From Palleronia marisminoris (GTDB lineage: Bacteria; Pseudomonadota; Alphaproteobacteria; Rhodobacterales; Rhodobacteraceae): a DNA stretch of 64,000 nucleotides. Shown here piece after piece: positions 46,888 to 55,517 of this stretch. The position numbers and the translations under genes are program-made. A model generated the notes under the pieces. It was not told the DNA's origin and ran no database searches. It was given only the letters and a program-made list of their open reading frames with translations. Within the stretch, counting starts at the first letter, position 1. Each line of letters begins with the position of its first letter. The stretch is taken from assembly GCF_900172315.1 (NCBI RefSeq), contig NZ_FWFV01000001.1:496001-560000 (forward strand). Reading direction: 5' to 3'.

Positions 46888-48263
46888 CAGAAGAAGTCGA
46901 TCGCGACCTGGAACAGCCGCTCGACCGCGGGCACATCGGCCGCGAGCGCGAAGATGACGATGATGTCGCCCTCTTCGATGCGGGTGGCACCGGTCGGTCG
47001 GATGACCTTGTCGCCCTTCTTGACCGCGCCCACCAGCGCCCCCTCGGGGAAGTCGATGTCGCGCACGATCTGACCCGCGATGGTCGAGGTCGACAGCACC
47101 TGCGCCTCGATCACCTCGGCCTCGGCGTCGCCCACCGAATAGACGCCGCGTACCCGCCCGTGGCGGATGTGCCGCAGGATCGAGCTGACGGTGGTGGCGC
47201 GCGGGTTGATCGAGGCGTCGATCCCCAGCGGCCGCATCATCCCCATCAGCGTCGGATCGTTGACGAGGCAGATCGCCATGCGGCACCCCGCCTGCTTGGC
47301 GCGCACGGCGGTCAAGAGGTTCGTCTTGTCGTCATCGGTGACGCAGAGGATCGAGTCCGCCTTCTGGATCGACGCCTCGTTGAGCAGCTCGAAGCTCATC
47401 CCGTCGCCGTTCAGCACGATCGTCCGGTCGAGCGCATCCGCCGCGCGCTCGGCGACCAGGCGGTTCTTCTCGATCATCTTCACGCGAACCCGCTGGGTGC
47501 GCGATTCGAGGTCGCGGGCCACGGCGAGGCCCACATTGCCGCCGCCCACGACGACCACCCGCTCCTGCTTGCGGGGCTCTTTCCCGAAGATGTCGAGGGC
47601 GCGCAGCGCATCCTCGCGGTGGGTCATCACGTAGATGTCGTCTCCGGCGAAAAGCTGGTCACCGGGTTCGGGCGCAAAAAGCTGGCCGCCGCGACGGACG
47701 CCGACGACGATGGCGCGCAGGGTCGAGAACAGGTCCGTCAACTGCCGCAGCGGCGTGTTCAGCACCGGGCAGGCCTCGTCCAGCGAGATTCCCAGAAGCT
47801 GCGCCTGACCGCCCAGGAAGAACTGGTTGTCGAAGGCTTCGGGAACGGCCAGGCGGCGCAGCGCGGCCTCGGCCACCTCGCGCTCGGGGCTGATGACCAC
47901 GTCGATCGGCAGGTGATCGCGGCGGTAGAGGTCGGAATAGATCGCGTCGAGGTAGCTCTGCGCCCGCAGCCGCGCGATCTTGCGCGGCACGGCGAAGACC
48001 GAGTGGGCCACCTGGCAGGTGACCATGTTGACCTCGTCCGAATGGGTCGCGGCGATGATCATGTCGGCATCGCGCGCCCCGGCCCGCTCGAGCACATCCG
48101 GATAGCTCGCGTGGCCCGCGATGCCCTGCACGTCGAGCACGTCCGTCGCCTGCCGCACGAGGTCGGGGTTGTTGTCCACGATGGTGACGTCGTTCTGCTC
48201 GCCCGCAAGGTGACGCGCGATCTGCCAGCCGACCTGACCTGCTCCGCAGATGATGATTTGCAT
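46887..48263 (-). CDS. trkA: Trk system NAD(H)-binding regulatory protein TrkA
   Basis: A 458-residue cytoplasmic protein with two tandem RCK units. The first Rossmann motif is IIICGAGQVGWQIARHL and the second VVVVGGGNVGLAVARDL; each is followed by an RCK-C domain. It gates TrkH by nucleotide binding. The start is the ATG at 48263 (MQIIICGAG), matching the family; the longer frame to 48329 is rejected. Confidence 0.96.
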   Translation of the reverse strand: MQIIICGAGQVGWQIARHLAGEQNDVTIVDNNPDLVRQATDVLDVQGIAGHASYPDVLERAGARDADMIIAATHSDEVNMVTCQVAHSVFAVPRKIARLRAQSYLDAIYSDLYRRDHLPIDVVISPEREVAEAALRRLAVPEAFDNQFFLGGQAQLLGISLDEACPVLNTPLRQLTDLFSTLRAIVVGVRRGGQLFAPEPGDQLFAGDDIYVMTHREDALRALDIFGKEPRKQERVVVVGGGNVGLAVARDLESRTQRVRVKMIEKNRLVAERAADALDRTIVLNGDGMSFELLNEASIQKADSILCVTDDDKTNLLTAVRAKQAGCRMAICLVNDPTLMGMMRPLGIDASINPRATTVSSILRHIRHGRVRGVYSVGDAEAEVIEAQVLSTSTIAGQIVRDIDFPEGALVGAVKKGDKVIRPTGATRIEEGDIIVIFALAADVPAVERLFQVAIDFF

Positions 48264-48341
48264 GAGGGTCCGATCAATGAACGCGACGGCGGCCAGTCGT
48301 CTTTTGGCACGCGCCCGCGCGCCGTTCAAGCACCCGCCGGT

Positions 48342-49526
48342 TCAGGTGACGGCCTGCCTCTGGCGATAGGCCGGATCGTCCCAGAGGCGCCTGTCCATCA
48401 CCTCGGCCAATGTCGCGATGCAGGTGTCGATCTCGGCCTCGCCCAGGTAGAGCGGCGTCAAGCCGAAGCGCAGGATGTCCGGCGCGCGGAAATCGCCGAT
48501 CACGCCGCGGGCGATCAGCGCCTGCATGATGGGGTAGGCCTCGGGGTGGCTGAAACTGACTTGGCTGCCGCGCGCCGACCCATCCCGCGGCGAGGCCAGC
48601 GCAAGGTCCGGGCACGCCGCTTCGACGCCCGCGATCAGCCGCTCGGACAGGTCCAGGGACCGCGCCCGCACATCGACGATGTCCGCCACGTCCCACACGT
48701 CGAGCGCCGCGTCCAGCGCCGCCATCTGCAGCACGGGCGGCGTACCCACGCGGAACCGCGCCACGTCGCGTGCCGGGCGGTAGCCGGGCTCGAACGCGAA
48801 GGGCGCGGCGTGGCCGAGCCAGCCGGGCATCGAGGGGTCGATCCGCCCCGCCACGTCCGGCGCCGCATAGACGAAGGCCGGCGCGCCGGGCCCGCCGTTC
48901 AGGTACTTGTAGCTGCAGCCCACGGCGAAATCCGCACCGGCGCCCGCGACGTCCACCGGCAATGCTCCCGCCGAATGGGCCAGGTCCCACACGGTCGCGA
49001 TGCCCAGCGACTTCGCCCGCGCCGTCAGCGCGACCATGTCGTGCAGCCGCCCCGTCCGGTAGTCCACCTCGGTCAGCATCAGGACGCCGATTTCCTCCGA
49101 CAGCGCCGCGGCCACCGCTTCGGGCGCCACGGTCCGAAGCTCGCCCCCCGCCTGCCGCGCCACGGCATCGGCGATATAGAGGTCCGAGGGAAAGTTGCCG
49201 GTATCGCTCAGGATCACCGGCCGGTCCGTCATCGTCAGCGCCGCCGACAGCGCCTGGTGCAACTTGATCGACAGCGTATCGCCCGTGGTCACCGTTCCCG
49301 CCGGCGCGCCGATCAGCGGCGCGATCCGGTCTCCCAGGCGGTCCGGCATCTCCATCCAGCCGGCGTCGTTCCACGCGCGGATCAGCTGCCTGCCCCACTC
49401 CTCCCGCACCGCCCGCGCCACGCGGTCGGGCACGGATCGGGCCAGCGGGCCAAGGGAATTGCCGTCAAGATAGGCCAGCCCTTCGGGCAGGTCGAACAGG
49501 GCGCGGGTGGCGGTGAAATCGGTCAT
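48342..49526 (-). CDS. kynU: kynureninase
   Basis: PLP enzyme cleaving kynurenine to anthranilate and alanine in tryptophan catabolism. The 394-residue protein begins with LAYLDGNSLGPL, has the PLP-Lys in CSYKYLNGGPGAPAF, and VWDLAHSAGALPVD. It stands alone: no kynA or kynB is nearby in this window. It is divergent from the DJ-1 family gene. Confidence 0.93.
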   Translation of the reverse strand: MTDFTATRALFDLPEGLAYLDGNSLGPLARSVPDRVARAVREEWGRQLIRAWNDAGWMEMPDRLGDRIAPLIGAPAGTVTTGDTLSIKLHQALSAALTMTDRPVILSDTGNFPSDLYIADAVARQAGGELRTVAPEAVAAALSEEIGVLMLTEVDYRTGRLHDMVALTARAKSLGIATVWDLAHSAGALPVDVAGAGADFAVGCSYKYLNGGPGAPAFVYAAPDVAGRIDPSMPGWLGHAAPFAFEPGYRPARDVARFRVGTPPVLQMAALDAALDVWDVADIVDVRARSLDLSERLIAGVEAACPDLALASPRDGSARGSQVSFSHPEAYPIMQALIARGVIGDFRAPDILRFGLTPLYLGEAEIDTCIATLAEVMDRRLWDDPAYRQRQAVT

Positions 49527-49631
49527 GGCGATGGACTAGCCCTTGGGCCGGCCGCCGACAAGACGTCGCAGGAACACACGCTCCGGGGCCCCGTTGAGGG
49601 GTCAAACGTACCAACACGAAGCGAGGATATC

Positions 49632-50189
49632 ATGCCAAGCATCGACAACGCCAAGATCGTCATCGTCGCCACCGACGGGTTCGAGCAATCCGAACTGACG
49701 ACCCCGCAGAAACAGCTGGCCGAGGCCGGCGCGACCGTCCACGTCGCCAGCCCGGACGGCTCGAACATCAAGGGCTGGGACAAGGACCACTGGGGAGACG
49801 AGACCAAGGCCGACCTCAAGATCGAGGATATCGACGTCGCCACCTACGACGCGATGGTCCTGCCCGGCGGCCAGATCAACCCCGACGTGCTGCGCGCCGA
49901 TGCGGACGTGGTGCAGAAGATCAAGGACTTCGCCGCCACCGGCAAGACGCTCGCCGCGATCTGCCACGCGCCCTGGCTGCTGATCGAGGCCGACCTCGTG
50001 CGCGGCAAGCGCCTGACGTCCTACAACTCGATCCGCACGGACCTGAAGAACGCCGGTGCCGAGGTCGTGGACGAAGAGGTCGCGCAGGACGGGAACCTCA
50101 TCACGTCGCGCAACCCCGGCGATCTCGACGCCTTCTGCAAGACCATCGTCGAGGCCGTTTCGGCCAGTCGCGACAAGGCCGCGGCCTGA
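49632..50189 (+). CDS. DJ-1/PfpI family protein
   Basis: A 185-residue class I glutamine amidotransferase-like protein. The nucleophile elbow is AAICHAPWLL (Cys-His), with the early Glu in TDGFEQSELTTP and the typical MVLPGGQINPDVLR. Such proteins act as chaperones, deglycases or proteases; activity is debated in the field. GAGG lies about 5 bases before the ATG. It is followed by a long hairpin. Confidence 0.9.
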   Translation: MPSIDNAKIVIVATDGFEQSELTTPQKQLAEAGATVHVASPDGSNIKGWDKDHWGDETKADLKIEDIDVATYDAMVLPGGQINPDVLRADADVVQKIKDFAATGKTLAAICHAPWLLIEADLVRGKRLTSYNSIRTDLKNAGAEVVDEEVAQDGNLITSRNPGDLDAFCKTIVEAVSASRDKAAA

Positions 50190-50198
50190 CGCGAACCC

Positions 50199-50242
50199 GG
50201 CGGAACGCGCGCGACATCCCGCGCGTTCCGCCCCACTTTCTT
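50199..50242 (+). terminator. strong hairpin after the DJ-1/PfpI gene
   Basis: GGCGGAACGCGCG (50199-50211) pairs perfectly with CGCGCGTTCCGCC (50220-50232) in a 13-bp stem. The tail is CCACTTTCTT, only moderately U-rich, so termination is likely but not ideal. Confidence 0.65.
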
Positions 50243-50301
50243 GCCTTTCCCCCCCAACCGGCCCAAATAGTGAAGACGACAACAACCGCGGATGGGCCGT
50301 C

Positions 50302-51198
50302 ATGGGCATCAAAGAGCGCATCGACGAGCAGATCTTGGAACGGGCCGCCTGGCTGGACCGACCCAACCCGGCCGTCCAAGCCACACGGCGCGTTCTGAAC
50401 CTGCTTCTCAGCTACGATCGCACGATGGACCTCGCCATCGAGATGGAGGATTGGTCCGGCCCCGCCATCATGGACCGGATGGGCGAGATGCTTGCCCGCG
50501 ACGTCGAGATTTCGGGGATCGACAACATCCCGCGCAACGGCGGCGCCCTGATCGTGTGCAACCATCCAACGGGAATCGCCGACGGCATCATCCTGTGGCA
50601 CCTGCTGTCGCCCCTGCGCCCCGACCTGTTCTTCTATGCCAACTCGGACATGCTGAAGGTCGTCCCGCAGCTCGATTCGATGATCGCGCCGGTCGAATGG
50701 CGCCCCGACAAGCGCAACCACTCGAAAACGCGCGAGACCATGGCCTTCACCCGAAACGCCATGGGCGACGGGCGTCTCGGCATCATCTTCCCCTCGGGCC
50801 GCCTGGCCAAGCGGCGCGGCCTGCGCCTGCACGAGCGGCCGTGGATGTCCTCGGCCGCGATGATCGCGCGCAAGTTCGACGTGCCGGTGATCCCGATGAA
50901 CATCCGGTCGCGCAACTCGGCACTGTTCTACCTGTTCGACTTCATCCACCCGTCCCTGCGCGACATCACCCTGTTCTACGAGACGCTGAACAAGGCGAAG
51001 CAGCCCTTCCGCATCGCGGTCGGCGAGCCGATCTCGCCCAAGGCGCTGCCCAAGGACGCCGACTCGGCCATCGCGCGGCTGCGCGACGCCACCCTGGAAC
51101 TGGGCGGCCGCCACGCTCCCGACGTGTCGCTGGTCGACGTGACCCGCCGCCCCAGCTGGGTCAGCGCCCGCGCCTCGGAGACGTCCTCGCGGCTCTGA
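50302..51198 (+). CDS. lysophospholipid acyltransferase family protein (PlsC-like)
   Basis: A 298-residue acyltransferase. The catalytic motif is VCNHPTGIADG, with His and Asp five residues apart as in the NHPLGG-D subgroup of PlsC-like enzymes, and the phosphate-binding motif is IIFPSGRLAKRRG. No clear TM segment, so it is probably membrane-associated at the inner leaflet. The acceptor (lyso-phosphatidate, ornithine lipid or other) is unknown. The start is the ATG at 50302 (MGIKERIDE). An aldo-keto reductase gene follows 47 bases later. Confidence 0.83.
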   Translation: MGIKERIDEQILERAAWLDRPNPAVQATRRVLNLLLSYDRTMDLAIEMEDWSGPAIMDRMGEMLARDVEISGIDNIPRNGGALIVCNHPTGIADGIILWHLLSPLRPDLFFYANSDMLKVVPQLDSMIAPVEWRPDKRNHSKTRETMAFTRNAMGDGRLGIIFPSGRLAKRRGLRLHERPWMSSAAMIARKFDVPVIPMNIRSRNSALFYLFDFIHPSLRDITLFYETLNKAKQPFRIAVGEPISPKALPKDADSAIARLRDATLELGGRHAPDVSLVDVTRRPSWVSARASETSSRL

Positions 51199-51245
51199 TT
51201 GGCATTCCTCTTGCCAACCGCGTCGTGCGTCGCATTCTCAAGGTC

Positions 51246-52181
51246 ATGAACAACGTGACCTCGCCCGACGGCACCCCGCCCTCCGCCCTGTCCTTCGGCG
51301 CCATGCAATTCGGTGGCACCGCCGACGAGGATGACGCCCGCGGGATGTACCTCGCCTGCCGTGAATACGGCGTGAACATGTTCGACACGGCTCACGCCTA
51401 TACCGACGGCCGGTCCGAAGAGATGCTGGGCCGCCTGATCGCCAAGGAGCGCGACGAGGTGGTCGTCGCCACCAAGGCCAACGTCAAGCGCGGCAACTCG
51501 GCCGCCTCGATCCGCGAAAGCTGCGAGGAAAGCCGCAAGCGCCTCGGCATCGACACGATCGACCTCTACTACCTGCACCGCTTCGACCCCGAAACCGACC
51601 TCGAGGAAAGCTTCGAGACCCTCTCGACCCTCAAGAACCAGGGCTGGATCCGGGCCATCGGCGTGTCGAACTTCGCGGCATGGCAGGTGATGAAGGCGCA
51701 GGCCGTGGCGGCGCGGTTCGACACCCGGATCGACGCGATCCAGCCCATGCTGAACCTCGTGAAGCGCCAGGTCGAGGTCGAGCTTCTGCCAATGGCGCAG
51801 GATCAGGGCATGGCCGTCTTCCCCTACTCGCCCCTGGGCGGCGGGCTCCTGACCGGGAAGTATCGCGCCGGCGGCGAAGGGCGGCTGAGCGACAGCGAGA
51901 TGTATGCCAACCGCTACCGCGAGGAGTGGATGCACAACACCGCCGCCGATCTCGCGACGCTCGCCAACGGCATGCGCACCTCGCCCGCGACGCTGGCGGT
52001 GGCCTGGGCGATGCACCGCCCCGGCGTGACCGCCCCGATCATCTCGGCCAGGAACGTCGAGCAGCTGATGCCGTCGCTCGACGCGCTGTCGCTCGACTGG
52101 GACGCCGACACCGAGGCCCGCGTGGGCGCCCTCACCCGGGATCCCGCCCCCGCCACCGACCGCAGCGAAGAGGCATCGTGA
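51246..52181 (+). CDS. aldo/keto reductase
   Basis: A 311-residue NADPH-dependent oxidoreductase with the catalytic tetrad Asp and Tyr in FDTAHAYTDG, Lys in VVVATKANV and His in YYLHRFDPE; the cofactor loop is IGVSNFAAWQ and PYSPLGGGLLTGKY. Substrate unknown. Start is taken as the ATG at 51246; a GTG three codons later is possible. Its stop overlaps the GTG start of the next gene (GTGA), implying coupled translation. Confidence 0.88.
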   Translation: MNNVTSPDGTPPSALSFGAMQFGGTADEDDARGMYLACREYGVNMFDTAHAYTDGRSEEMLGRLIAKERDEVVVATKANVKRGNSAASIRESCEESRKRLGIDTIDLYYLHRFDPETDLEESFETLSTLKNQGWIRAIGVSNFAAWQVMKAQAVAARFDTRIDAIQPMLNLVKRQVEVELLPMAQDQGMAVFPYSPLGGGLLTGKYRAGGEGRLSDSEMYANRYREEWMHNTAADLATLANGMRTSPATLAVAWAMHRPGVTAPIISARNVEQLMPSLDALSLDWDADTEARVGALTRDPAPATDRSEEAS

Positions 52182-53257
52182 GTCGCGACACGATGCAAGT
52201 CGAAACGCTTGTGATAGGCGGCGGGATTGCAGGCATATCGGCCGCCGCCGAGCTTGCGGCCCACGGCTCGGTCCTGATCCTCGAGGCCGAGGAGCATCTG
52301 GGCCACCACGCCACCGGCCGCTCGGCCGCGATGTTCCTGCCCAGCTACGGCAACGCCGCCATCCGCGCCCTGACCGAAGCCAGCGCCGCCGCCCATGCCG
52401 AGGCCGACAGCCTCTCGCCCCGGGACTTCCTGTGCATCGCGCCGGCGGGCCGCGAGGGCGCCCTCGCCGCCGAGGCCCGCGCCCAGGGCCTGAAGCCGAT
52501 CGGCACCGGCGAGGCGCAAGAGATGTGGCCGATCCTCCGGCCCGGCTGGGTGGCGGCCGCCGCCCGCGCCGAGGGATGGGATCTGGATGCCGACCGCCTG
52601 CTGCAGACGATGCGCCGCCGCACGACGGATCAAGGCGCGCGGATCGTCACCCGCGCGCCCCTCACCGCGATCCACCGCGACGGCGCGGGCTGGCATGTCG
52701 AATGGCCCGGCGGCTCTGCCGATGCGGGCGCCGTGGTCAACGCCGCCGGCGCCTGGGCGGACCGGATCGCCCAGATGGCGGGGGTCGCGCCGCTGGGCCT
52801 CGTCCCCCACCGCCGGTCGATGGCGCAGCTTGCCGCGCCGGGCGGGCATGACGTAAGCGGCTGGCCCTTCGTGGAAGAGGTCGGCGAGCGCTGGTACGCA
52901 AAGCCCGACGCGGGCTCATGGCTGGTCTCGCCCGCCGATGCCGACCCGGTCGAGCCATTCGACGCATGGGCCGACGACATGGTGCTGGCCGAGGGCCTCG
53001 CCCGCTACGAAGAGGCGGTTATCCACGAGGTCACGCGCCCGCTCACCACATGGGCCGGTCTCAGGACCTTCGCCCCCGACAAGTCTCTCGTGATCGGCCC
53101 GGACCCGACCGTGCGGGGCTTCTGGTGGTGCGCCGGGCAAGGCGGCTACGGGCTTCAGACCGCGCCGGCCGCCGCGCGCCTTCTCGCGGACCTGATGGCC
53201 GGCCGCGCCCCGCTGCTCGATGCCGCGCCCTACGCCCCGGCCCGCCTCGTGGCGTAG
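52178..53257 (+). CDS. FAD-dependent oxidoreductase (DAO family)
   Basis: A 359-residue amino acid oxidase or dehydrogenase-type flavoprotein. It shows the Rossmann motif VIGGGIAGISAAAELAAHG, the acidic end of strand 2 (LILEAEEHLGHHATGRSAAMF), the mid motif VVNAAGAWADRIAQ and the C-terminal FWWCAGQGGYGLQTAPAAA. A glycine or D-amino acid oxidase or a related substrate is likely; the exact one is unknown. The start is the GTG at 52178, with GAAGAGG upstream; an ATG at 52193 is possible. Confidence 0.85.
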   Translation: MSRDTMQVETLVIGGGIAGISAAAELAAHGSVLILEAEEHLGHHATGRSAAMFLPSYGNAAIRALTEASAAAHAEADSLSPRDFLCIAPAGREGALAAEARAQGLKPIGTGEAQEMWPILRPGWVAAAARAEGWDLDADRLLQTMRRRTTDQGARIVTRAPLTAIHRDGAGWHVEWPGGSADAGAVVNAAGAWADRIAQMAGVAPLGLVPHRRSMAQLAAPGGHDVSGWPFVEEVGERWYAKPDAGSWLVSPADADPVEPFDAWADDMVLAEGLARYEEAVIHEVTRPLTTWAGLRTFAPDKSLVIGPDPTVRGFWWCAGQGGYGLQTAPAAARLLADLMAGRAPLLDAAPYAPARLVA

Positions 53258-53346
53258 TCGGCGCATCTCCGCCGAGGGCGACGATCCCCCCTCGGCCCTA
53301 CCGGCCAAGTCGCTAGGGTCGCGACGACCTCTCGCACGAGTATGCC

Positions 53347-54117
53347 ATGTATCGCCGCAGCTTCCTCTGCCTCTCGCTTGCCGCCTGCGGCAGTCCCAAT
53401 GTGCCCACGCTGCGGCAGGGCACCGTCACTCGCCCCGATTTCGGCGACACCGACCCCACCGATTGGGGCGGCCCCGGCCCGGCGCGCTATCCCGTGCACG
53501 GCATCGACATGTCCCGCTGGCAGACCGACATCGACTGGCCGCGCGCTCATGCGTCCGGCGTCAACTTCGCCTGGGTCAAGGCAACCGAGGGCAGCGACCG
53601 GATCGATCCGATGTTCGCCTACCACCACGATGGCGCCCGCGCCGCGGACGTGGCCATCGGCGCCTACCACTTCTTCTACTGGTGCGGCCCGCCCGAAAGC
53701 CAGGCCGAGTGGTTCATCCGCAACGTCCCTAAGCGTGCGGGCGACCTGCCCCCGGTGCTGGACCTCGAATGGACGCCGTTCTCGCCCACCTGCACCGTTC
53801 GCCCCCCCGCGGCCGAGGTGCGCGACCGCGCGTCCCGGTTCCTCGCGATCCTGACCCGGCATTACGGGCAGCAACCGCTGATCTACACCACGCCCGAGTT
53901 CTACGAAGAGAACCAGATCGGCCGCCTGGGCGTCGAAACCTGGCTGCGCGCCGTCGCCCGCCCCGTGCAGGAGGTCTATCCCGGCGCGCCGTGGCGGGTC
54001 TGGCAGTACACCTCGACCGGCACGGTTCCGGGGATCGCGGGCGAGGTCGACCTCAACGCCTTCAACGGGTCGGCGGCCGACTGGCAACGCTGGCGGGCCG
54101 CCCGCTCGATCCGGTAA
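53347..54117 (+). CDS. GH25 family lysozyme-like lipoprotein
   Basis: A 256-residue glycoside hydrolase 25 (muramidase) with a lipobox (SLAACGS) giving a lipid anchor at Cys14. Catalytic acids are in HGIDMSRWQTDIDW and PPVLDLEW; the fold motifs FAWVKATEG, AIGAYHFFYW and WQYTSTGTVPG are present. It would cleave peptidoglycan glycan strands from the periplasmic face. The domain fills nearly the whole mature protein. Confidence 0.9.
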   Translation: MYRRSFLCLSLAACGSPNVPTLRQGTVTRPDFGDTDPTDWGGPGPARYPVHGIDMSRWQTDIDWPRAHASGVNFAWVKATEGSDRIDPMFAYHHDGARAADVAIGAYHFFYWCGPPESQAEWFIRNVPKRAGDLPPVLDLEWTPFSPTCTVRPPAAEVRDRASRFLAILTRHYGQQPLIYTTPEFYEENQIGRLGVETWLRAVARPVQEVYPGAPWRVWQYTSTGTVPGIAGEVDLNAFNGSAADWQRWRAARSIR

Positions 54118-54231
54118 CCCTCTTGCGGCAGGCCCCGGAACCGCTATCTGGGTCTGCGCAGGAGGACGACCTCCCCCCGGATGCGCCGGGGCACCACGCG
54201 GGACGGCCCGGACACCAACGCCGGAGCTTCC

Positions 54232-54669
54232 ATGCGCAGCACCACCGACCGCATCCGCCAGGCCGTTCTGTTCGAGGGGCTCGGCCTTGCGCTATCGATC
54301 CCGTTCTTCGCACTCGTGCTCGGCCATCCGATGCACGAACTCGGCGCGCTGGCAATCATCGCCAGCCTCGTCGCGACGGTCTGGAACTATGTCTACAACC
54401 TGATCTTCGATCACGCGCTTCTGCGCTTCACCGGCGGGGTGCAAAAGACGCTTCTCCTGCGCGTCGTCCACGCCGTCCTGTTCGAGACGGCGCTACTTCT
54501 GGCGCTTCTTCCGGTGGCGATGTGGGTGCTTGGGGTCGGGCTTTGGCAGGCCTTCATCGCCGATATCGGCTTTTCGGCCTTCTACCTCGTCTGGGCCTTC
54601 GTCTTCACCTGGGGCTACGACCGCGTCTTTCCGCCCGAAACTCCCGCGCCCCAAGCCGCCGGGCGATGA
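54232..54669 (+). CDS. PACE family efflux transporter (DUF2061-like)
   Basis: A 145-residue, four-TM inner-membrane protein built of two tandem bacterial transmembrane pairs, typical of the proteobacterial antimicrobial compound efflux (PACE) family: MRSTTDRIRQAVLFEGLGL, TVWNYVYNLIFDH, and in the second half LFETALLLALLPVAMW and WGYDRVFPP. Substrates in the family include chlorhexidine and polyamines. The ATG at 54232 has GGAG 6 bases upstream. It overlaps the convergent membrane protein gene by 65 bases. Confidence 0.87.
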   Translation: MRSTTDRIRQAVLFEGLGLALSIPFFALVLGHPMHELGALAIIASLVATVWNYVYNLIFDHALLRFTGGVQKTLLLRVVHAVLFETALLLALLPVAMWVLGVGLWQAFIADIGFSAFYLVWAFVFTWGYDRVFPPETPAPQAAGR

Positions 54670-55453
54670 CGAACAGCCCGCCGATCAGCATCACGGGCAG
54701 CACCAGCACCTTGAAGATGTAGACCGACAGCAGGCTGATGAAGCTGCCGATCAGGTCGTCTGCGCGGTTCGACAGGTTCGAGGCGAGCGTCTGGTACTGC
54801 TCGACCTGGTCCATCATGCCGCGCAGGCCACCTGCCTCGACCGGGGCGACGCCCTCTTCCTCGACGGTGGCGGTGATTTCGGCGACGACGCGGCTGTGCT
54901 CGGCCCAGGTCTCGGCCGTCAGCCTGTCGGCCACGAGCGCCGAGAGCAGGAACGCGAGCGGGATGCCGAGGCCCAGGAACCCGCCATAGACCGCCAGGTG
55001 CCGCGGCACCCCGCCAAGCGGCCGGCCGGTCGCCAGCACCCCCGCCCCCATGGCGGCCCCGAGCGCCAGAAGCGCGAACCCCACCGCCCCCAGCGGCCCC
55101 ATGGTCACGGCCAGCACGCCCGAGACCACCATGACGCCGAAGATCACGCTCGCGATGCGCTCGATCGTGTCGTCGATGGGTTCCAGCACCTTCAGGGGCT
55201 GCGCCGAGCCGGACCCGATCAGGCTCACGCCGACCTCCAGCTCCTGCGCCGTGGACAGGAACGCATTCAGTGTCCGGAGCGTGATGTAGGTGGCCGAGGC
55301 AGTCACCGAGATGTCGCGGGCATAAGCCGCCGCGCGTTCGTTCTGCGGCAGGTCGCGGTGGTTGAACGCGGCCCAGACGGAGGTTGCCGCCACGAGCAGA
55401 AGCAGCGCGGCGGCGAGCAGGCGCATTCGGGTGGCGGGGTCGTCTCGGGTCAC
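54605..55453 (-). CDS. uncharacterised membrane protein
   Basis: An unrecognised 282-residue protein. A hydrophobic N-terminal segment (MRLLAAALLLLVAATSVWAA, about residues 10-29) is followed by an extracytoplasmic stretch (about 30-100), then three or four TM helices (about 105-185), a soluble helical region and a final TM (LLSVYIFKVLVLPVMLIGGL). The start is a GTG at 55453 with AGGAG 8 bases upstream. Its last 65 bases overlap the 3' end of the PACE gene on the other strand. No domain family is identified. Confidence 0.7.
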   Translation of the reverse strand: MTRDDPATRMRLLAAALLLLVAATSVWAAFNHRDLPQNERAAAYARDISVTASATYITLRTLNAFLSTAQELEVGVSLIGSGSAQPLKVLEPIDDTIERIASVIFGVMVVSGVLAVTMGPLGAVGFALLALGAAMGAGVLATGRPLGGVPRHLAVYGGFLGLGIPLAFLLSALVADRLTAETWAEHSRVVAEITATVEEEGVAPVEAGGLRGMMDQVEQYQTLASNLSNRADDLIGSFISLLSVYIFKVLVLPVMLIGGLFVIARRLGAREFRAERRGRSPR

Positions 55454-55461
55454 GGGCGGGG

Positions 55462-55466
55462 CTCCT
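55462..55466 (-). promoter_or_regulatory. ribosome binding site fixing a GTG start
   Basis: AGGAG on the minus strand, 8 bases before the GTG at 55453. No comparable site precedes the ATG at 55426. Confidence 0.55.
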
Positions 55467-55517
55467 GCTGTTCGTGACCAGCATAAACCACCGCCCGCCG
55501 TGCCGCACCAGCGCGGA

